From contig NC_056539.1 of NCBI RefSeq assembly GCF_910596095.1, positions 27,302,501-27,366,500 of the forward strand: DNA of 64,000 nt, written 5' to 3'. A program made the translations under genes and the position numbers. Source of the stretch: Thunnus maccoyii. Taxonomy: Eukaryota; Chordata; Actinopteri; Scombriformes; Scombridae. Positions 59,966 to 64,000 of the stretch are shown piece after piece. How positions within the stretch are numbered: position 1 is the stretch's first letter; each line of letters starts with the position of its first letter. Below the pieces are notes generated by a model. The model was not told the origin of the DNA, did no database searches, and saw only the letters and a program-made list of their open reading frames with translations.

Positions 59966-59968
<3 letters not shown>
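59756..59968 (+). repeat. Interspersed repeat, partner of 42990-43160
   Basis: Shows AACCAATCAGAACAGAGT, TTAAAGAGACAGGAGCCC, TCAGACAGAGGCTGAACCG and AAGGGCCAGTATAAAAC in order. It ends in the TA microsatellite. Class unknown. Confidence 0.7.

Positions 59969-60020
<52 letters not shown>
59969..60020. repeat. (TA)n microsatellite
   Basis: About 25 TA units directly after the interspersed repeat. Confidence 0.95.
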
Positions 60021-60023
<3 letters not shown>

Positions 60024-60414
60024 CGAAATGTGCACGATATATGCTCTTTAATAAAAACACCCTTAGTTATGATTTATTAGCAACTTAAAGCTAAGCTTAA
60101 TCTGATTCACCGGGACTGCGTTGGTGTTGTTTGACCACAACTATCATTACATAGTGATTCAAATTGCACAGAAATATGTGGCCTATCGCCTTTTCCCAAC
60201 TGAGCCCTACCTACTTTAAACCAGTGAGGAATGCAAGGACAAAAACAAAAAAAAAAACAGTGAAAAATATGAAATAAATAAAACAGTTCCAACTTTGGCA
60301 AAGAAAAAGTAGTTGTGTGTTCTTGTAGGATCCCAGCCATTGATTGGGAAGATATTTTTAAGGTCCTTTAATAGTTTTCTTAATTGGTAGTAAAAAGCTC
60401 AAAATATGAAAAGC

Positions 60415-60477
60415 TATCTTAGACCAAAACTGCGCGAAAATATGTGGACATACTTTTGGCTTTATATTGTATATGTG
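60415..60477. mobile_element. Tc1-type terminal repeat, right end
   Basis: AATATGTGGACATACTTTTG followed by GCTTTATATTGTA is the inverted counterpart of the terminal repeat at 58859. The distance between the two ends (about 1.6 kb) is that of a full Tc1-like element, but most of the inside is now other repeats, so they may be from one element or two. Confidence 0.65.
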
Positions 60478-62961
60478 CTTTAAAAAGAAACAGTGGAACT
60501 CTATATGATATGTTTTATGTGTTTACGTCTATTTTAATGATAAACCTTCTGCCAAAGGAAGAGTAGTATTTGTTGTTTGAGCAGAGCTTTAAACCAGGAA
60601 GACGATAGTTCTTAACAGCAGATGGTGCTCACACAAACTACCAGCTGGAGAAGCACAGAGGCAGAAGAGTGGCTAAGTGGAAAGATAGATTCAGGCCAAA
60701 GTCTCCAGCTTCCAGACAGATACTTGTTGGGCTAATATGATGATGCTGTTCAGTGGTGGAGGGATTTTATTGCTGGCTTTAGTGTGTGGTTTTATTTGTG
60801 GACTAGCCAGACTTATACCTGGCCTGAGGGGGATTTTCTTTTGCTGACAAGTAGCTGTTTGGTGTTAGTTTCTCCTCATGGGAGACCAAGGAATTAATTC
60901 GGTGTGTTTCATTGGGTTTATATATTCAGCAAGAGAGCCACAAAGATCACACATGCTGTCCCCTGACACTGAACCTGCTATGTTTTCAAATGATGCAAGT
61001 CCACAAATATGTTTCCTTCCAGGCTGGCCGAAGGAGACAGAACCTTTTCTTCTACTATGGTGGCTGAAGGCTGCAGGGTTTTTGTTTTCCTCAGGCAAAA
61101 GGTTGTTTGGAATTAATCACCATCATCATCATCATCATGGGTGTCTCTCTTTAGGCTGATCTGGTCTCTAGCCCTGAAACTGCAAACTTGAATTTCATCC
61201 TGCAGGTGTTTGTACAGTTTATGTCTTATTTTCAGTCCACTCATCTCATGGGTCATATCTGTACTGTAGATGTTCATATGGCAGACACAACAGTCCTAAA
61301 TCACCTCAAATCCTAAATATTGTAGCTTTGAACATTGTTATAGTACTTTTGTAGTAGGTTTAGGTATAGCAAACCACTATTATGAGATAATACGACATCC
61401 AGATGTTAATTTAATAAAACCAACACCTGAATAAAACTTTGAAAACCTTCTATATCTCTGGTTCATATATTATTCCTGATATATCTTAGTCCTCTGTGCT
61501 GTAGACCTCTTTCATTAGTCAAAAACTATTAAAAACATGTCATTGAGTCACACTGTTGCTCTGGGTGACATGTTCCTTTGCTGTTAAGAGTTTTGGCACG
61601 TTAGTTTGTTAAGAAACGTCTCTAAAGACTAATAACAGTGATTATGTAGTTCTGTGTATGACTGACGCCACTGAGCATGTGCAAGAACGTGGTTCAGTTT
61701 ACAGAGCTTTGCTAGCTTGTTGTGCTACATATCACAAACTCTTGACTTTGTGCTAAAGGTCTTTGAGAAATTTAGGATGTAGTACAAAGTTATTGGTTTG
61801 GCTCTGTTCATGAGATTTATTGACAGTAAGGAAAAAAACAAGAAAATCGCCAGCCATATTCTTTAAGTAGTCACTTCTTTCTGTGGATGTTTTGATGTGC
61901 TGGATGATAAAATGGCAGACCAAGTGCTTTTTATGAAAGTATTTTCACCACAAGATTACACTGAGGACACTGATATTGTTTGTAAATTTGTGCCAATACA
62001 CAAAAAGAAACAACCAAATCCACTGTGACACTGTTAAAAGTTAAAAAAGATTCTGTTAAAAAAAAAAAAGTTCACATTTTTGATTACCAAACTCAACACT
62101 ACTGAGATCTATTAGCCTCGCTTTATTCATCCAGATTGACTTACATATCTTACAGATGGTTTACTCCATCTAGATTTAAGAACAACCAGCTGCTCCCTAT
62201 GGTGCGAAGGCTCACAGGGAGCACAGCCTTCAGTAAGCATCTGCTTTGTTTAGTTCTCATTTCTTCAACTTATTTCTTACTCGCAGCGTGCTGTAGAGCT
62301 CACACTTGGCTGATCTGAGCAAGTGTGAGAGACAGGGAGAGAAAGGGGCGAGCATGTGGTAAGAAATCCCTTCACATCACATTACGAGCCAGTTTAGCTC
62401 TTACATTTGGAATTCACGCCTGCCTCCATGCTCCTTTTAACGCCTCTGCAGTTATCAAATCATTAATTAAGCTTATGTCGAATCTACCCAGAGAGCCCGG
62501 TGTGGGAGAGAGATACGACTGCAGGCACCACCAGCCATCTGCTTCCAACACACTGATGTCGCAGCCGATCAGTCCTAATAGGCCCTCTGTCCAGACAGAT
62601 TCAGAACAAGCTTTTGTTTCAACGGCACACTGACAGGACTGTTTCAGGGCCTACTGGGCAGTCTGCATTAGAAACCATCCCACTATAAAAAAACAAAACA
62701 AAACATGAAGACACATCCATGAAATGTAATTACATACTCAAAATAGGTGTATATATATATATATGAATTATATTTGTATAGATCTGCCATAACAGGCACA
62801 TAATGAGCCCTCATTAGAGCTGATTGCCTACCTTTTGATCCACCAAAAAGGTACACACAACAATAATAGTTTCTGATAATTAAGGGTGCAGATTTGTACC
62901 ATTTCAACCTGAATTAAAGGTCGAGTCACAAACTTTGCAAGCATTAGTTTGAGCACATTAA
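60478..62961. other. No gene recognised
   Basis: Unassigned. A short (CAT)n run lies at 61121-61140 and a short TA run sits at 62751-62763 (just before the MITE). Confidence 0.5.
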
Positions 62962-64000
62962 AAGACAAGTTCACAATTTTTTAAGACTGTCTTAAAACAA
63001 CAGTCAGGTGCACTTATGGACATCATTTTTGCTTCCTGTAATTATTCCTTTTGTTCATACTGGACATTAAAAGATCCCTTCCTGCAGTGATTTCAATGCA
63101 AGAGTAAAAATGTGTTCCAGAGTTTCTCTGAGGTTAATATGAGGTGTCTGCAGTCTTGGTAGCCAAACCAGATGATTATCTTCCAACATGACAGTGTTTT
63201 TAGTTCAGATTTCCCTCTTTGTGTTACTACTTTACCCCCACCACAGCTCAGCATGGAAAATGACCAAAATGGTAACCTGGGAATCTCACTAACTTACAAA
63301 GTTGTAGCTTCATATTAGCTTCAGACCATTTTTAAAAACATTTTTGCACAGAAGGAGGACTGTGGATTTTGTCCCCCATCACTTACATTAAAAGCACATT
63401 AGGAAGGGATATTTTAATGGTCAGTGTGAACAGGAGATGCAGAAAAACTAGTCCACGCATTTGTTACTTCTAGGCTGGATTATTGAAACTCATTATTATC
63501 AGGCTACCCTAATAAGTCTCTAAAGACTCTCCAGCTGGTCCAGAACACAGCTACACGTGTACTGACTAAAACTAGAAAAAGAGATCACATTTCTCCCGTT
63601 TTAGCTTCGCTACATTGGCTTCCTGTAAAATTTAGAATAGAATTTAAAATCCTTCTCCTAACTTACAAAGCCCTTAATGGTCCAGCACCATTATATCTTT
63701 AAGAGCTCATAGTACCGTATTATCCCATTAGAACGCTGTGCTCCCAGAATGCAGGCTTACTGGTGGTTCCTACAGTCTTTAAAAGTAGAATGGGAGTGAC
63801 TTACCACTGTCACCAAGTGCTTGCTCATGGGGGAATCGTTGGGTCTCTGTAAGTTAAAGAGTACGGTCTAGACCTGCTCTATGTGAAAAGTGCCCTGAGA
63901 TGACTTTTTGTGGTGATTTGGTGCTTTATAAATAAAAATTGATTGATTGATTGATTGATTGATTGAGGAGGAATGATTACAGCAAGCAAAACCTCTTTCA
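62962..64000. mobile_element. Foldback MITE with a nested L2, runs off the window
   Basis: Same family as 16654-17077. The left arm starts AAGACAAGTTCACAATTTTT after TTAA (62958-62961), and the right arm has GGACTGTGGATTTTGTCCCC and, beyond the L2, GGAATGATTACAGCAAGCAA. The left arm holds about 180 bp of extra sequence around 63130-63300 compared with the other copy. The right terminus is outside the window. Confidence 0.82.
63437..63965 (+). mobile_element. L2-clade LINE, copy 4, inserted in the MITE
   Basis: Plus-strand reading gives AEKLVHAFVTSRLDY, then SLKTLQLVQNTATRVLTKTR and ILLLTYKALNGPAP. An internal jump at about 63795 leads to 3' UTR sequence, and the end is ATAAATAAAAATTG followed by (ATTG)n. 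AGGAG stands at both junctions (63432-63436 and 63966-63970). The element is severely 5'-truncated and has stops. Confidence 0.9.

Overview
The window looks like non-coding, repeat-rich DNA from a teleost fish, most likely a spiny-rayed species. I infer this from 3' ends of an L2-clade LINE with an (ATTG)n tail, hAT- and Tc1-type elements, and several short TTAA-flanked inverted-repeat elements that I recognise from fish genomes. It is about 60% A+T and I found no protein-coding host gene. All open reading frames are short. Those over the tRNA array are translations of tRNA plus spacer, and the few with a protein-family signature belong to LINE reverse transcriptase.

The main feature is a head-to-tail array of threonine tRNA genes at 4.15-20.36 kb, all on the minus strand. 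I count 27 genes with a full cloverleaf: 18 with anticodon AGT and 9 with TGT. There are also 9 decayed copies and 2 deletion scars. Over most of the array the unit is a dimer of about 0.54-0.63 kb: an AGT-type gene, a spacer of about 230-250 bp, a TGT-type gene or its decayed relative, and a second kind of spacer of about 150-230 bp. The right part (15.2-20.4 kb) has lost the strict alternation and is mainly AGT genes. Four TGT genes have the AGT-type body, so the anticodon changed by one base within the array. The array has also trapped mobile DNA: a 5'-truncated L2 LINE at 8.14-9.77 kb, a second copy of the same insertion made by segmental duplication (10.94-11.69 kb), a 764-bp non-autonomous hAT element with a perfect 8-bp target-site duplication (15.31-16.07 kb), and a foldback MITE (16.65-17.08 kb).

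From 17.7 to 25.2 kb there is an inverted duplication of about 200 bp on both sides of the last array block, two LINE fragments and a second hAT relative. Both hAT relatives carry a tRNA-like Pol III A-box/B-box segment. From 25 to 64 kb the DNA is intergenic or intronic sequence with scattered old transposon pieces: Tc1-type ends, TTAA-flanked MITEs at 50.6 and 59.1 kb, a hAT-like MITE at 37.5 kb with a relative at 46.9 kb, a LINE 3' end with a GATA tail at 44.6 kb, an L2 inserted into a MITE at 63.4 kb, and simple repeats. No rRNA, CRISPR, retroviral or toxin-like sequence was recognised. I could not test for short spliced exons of a host gene.
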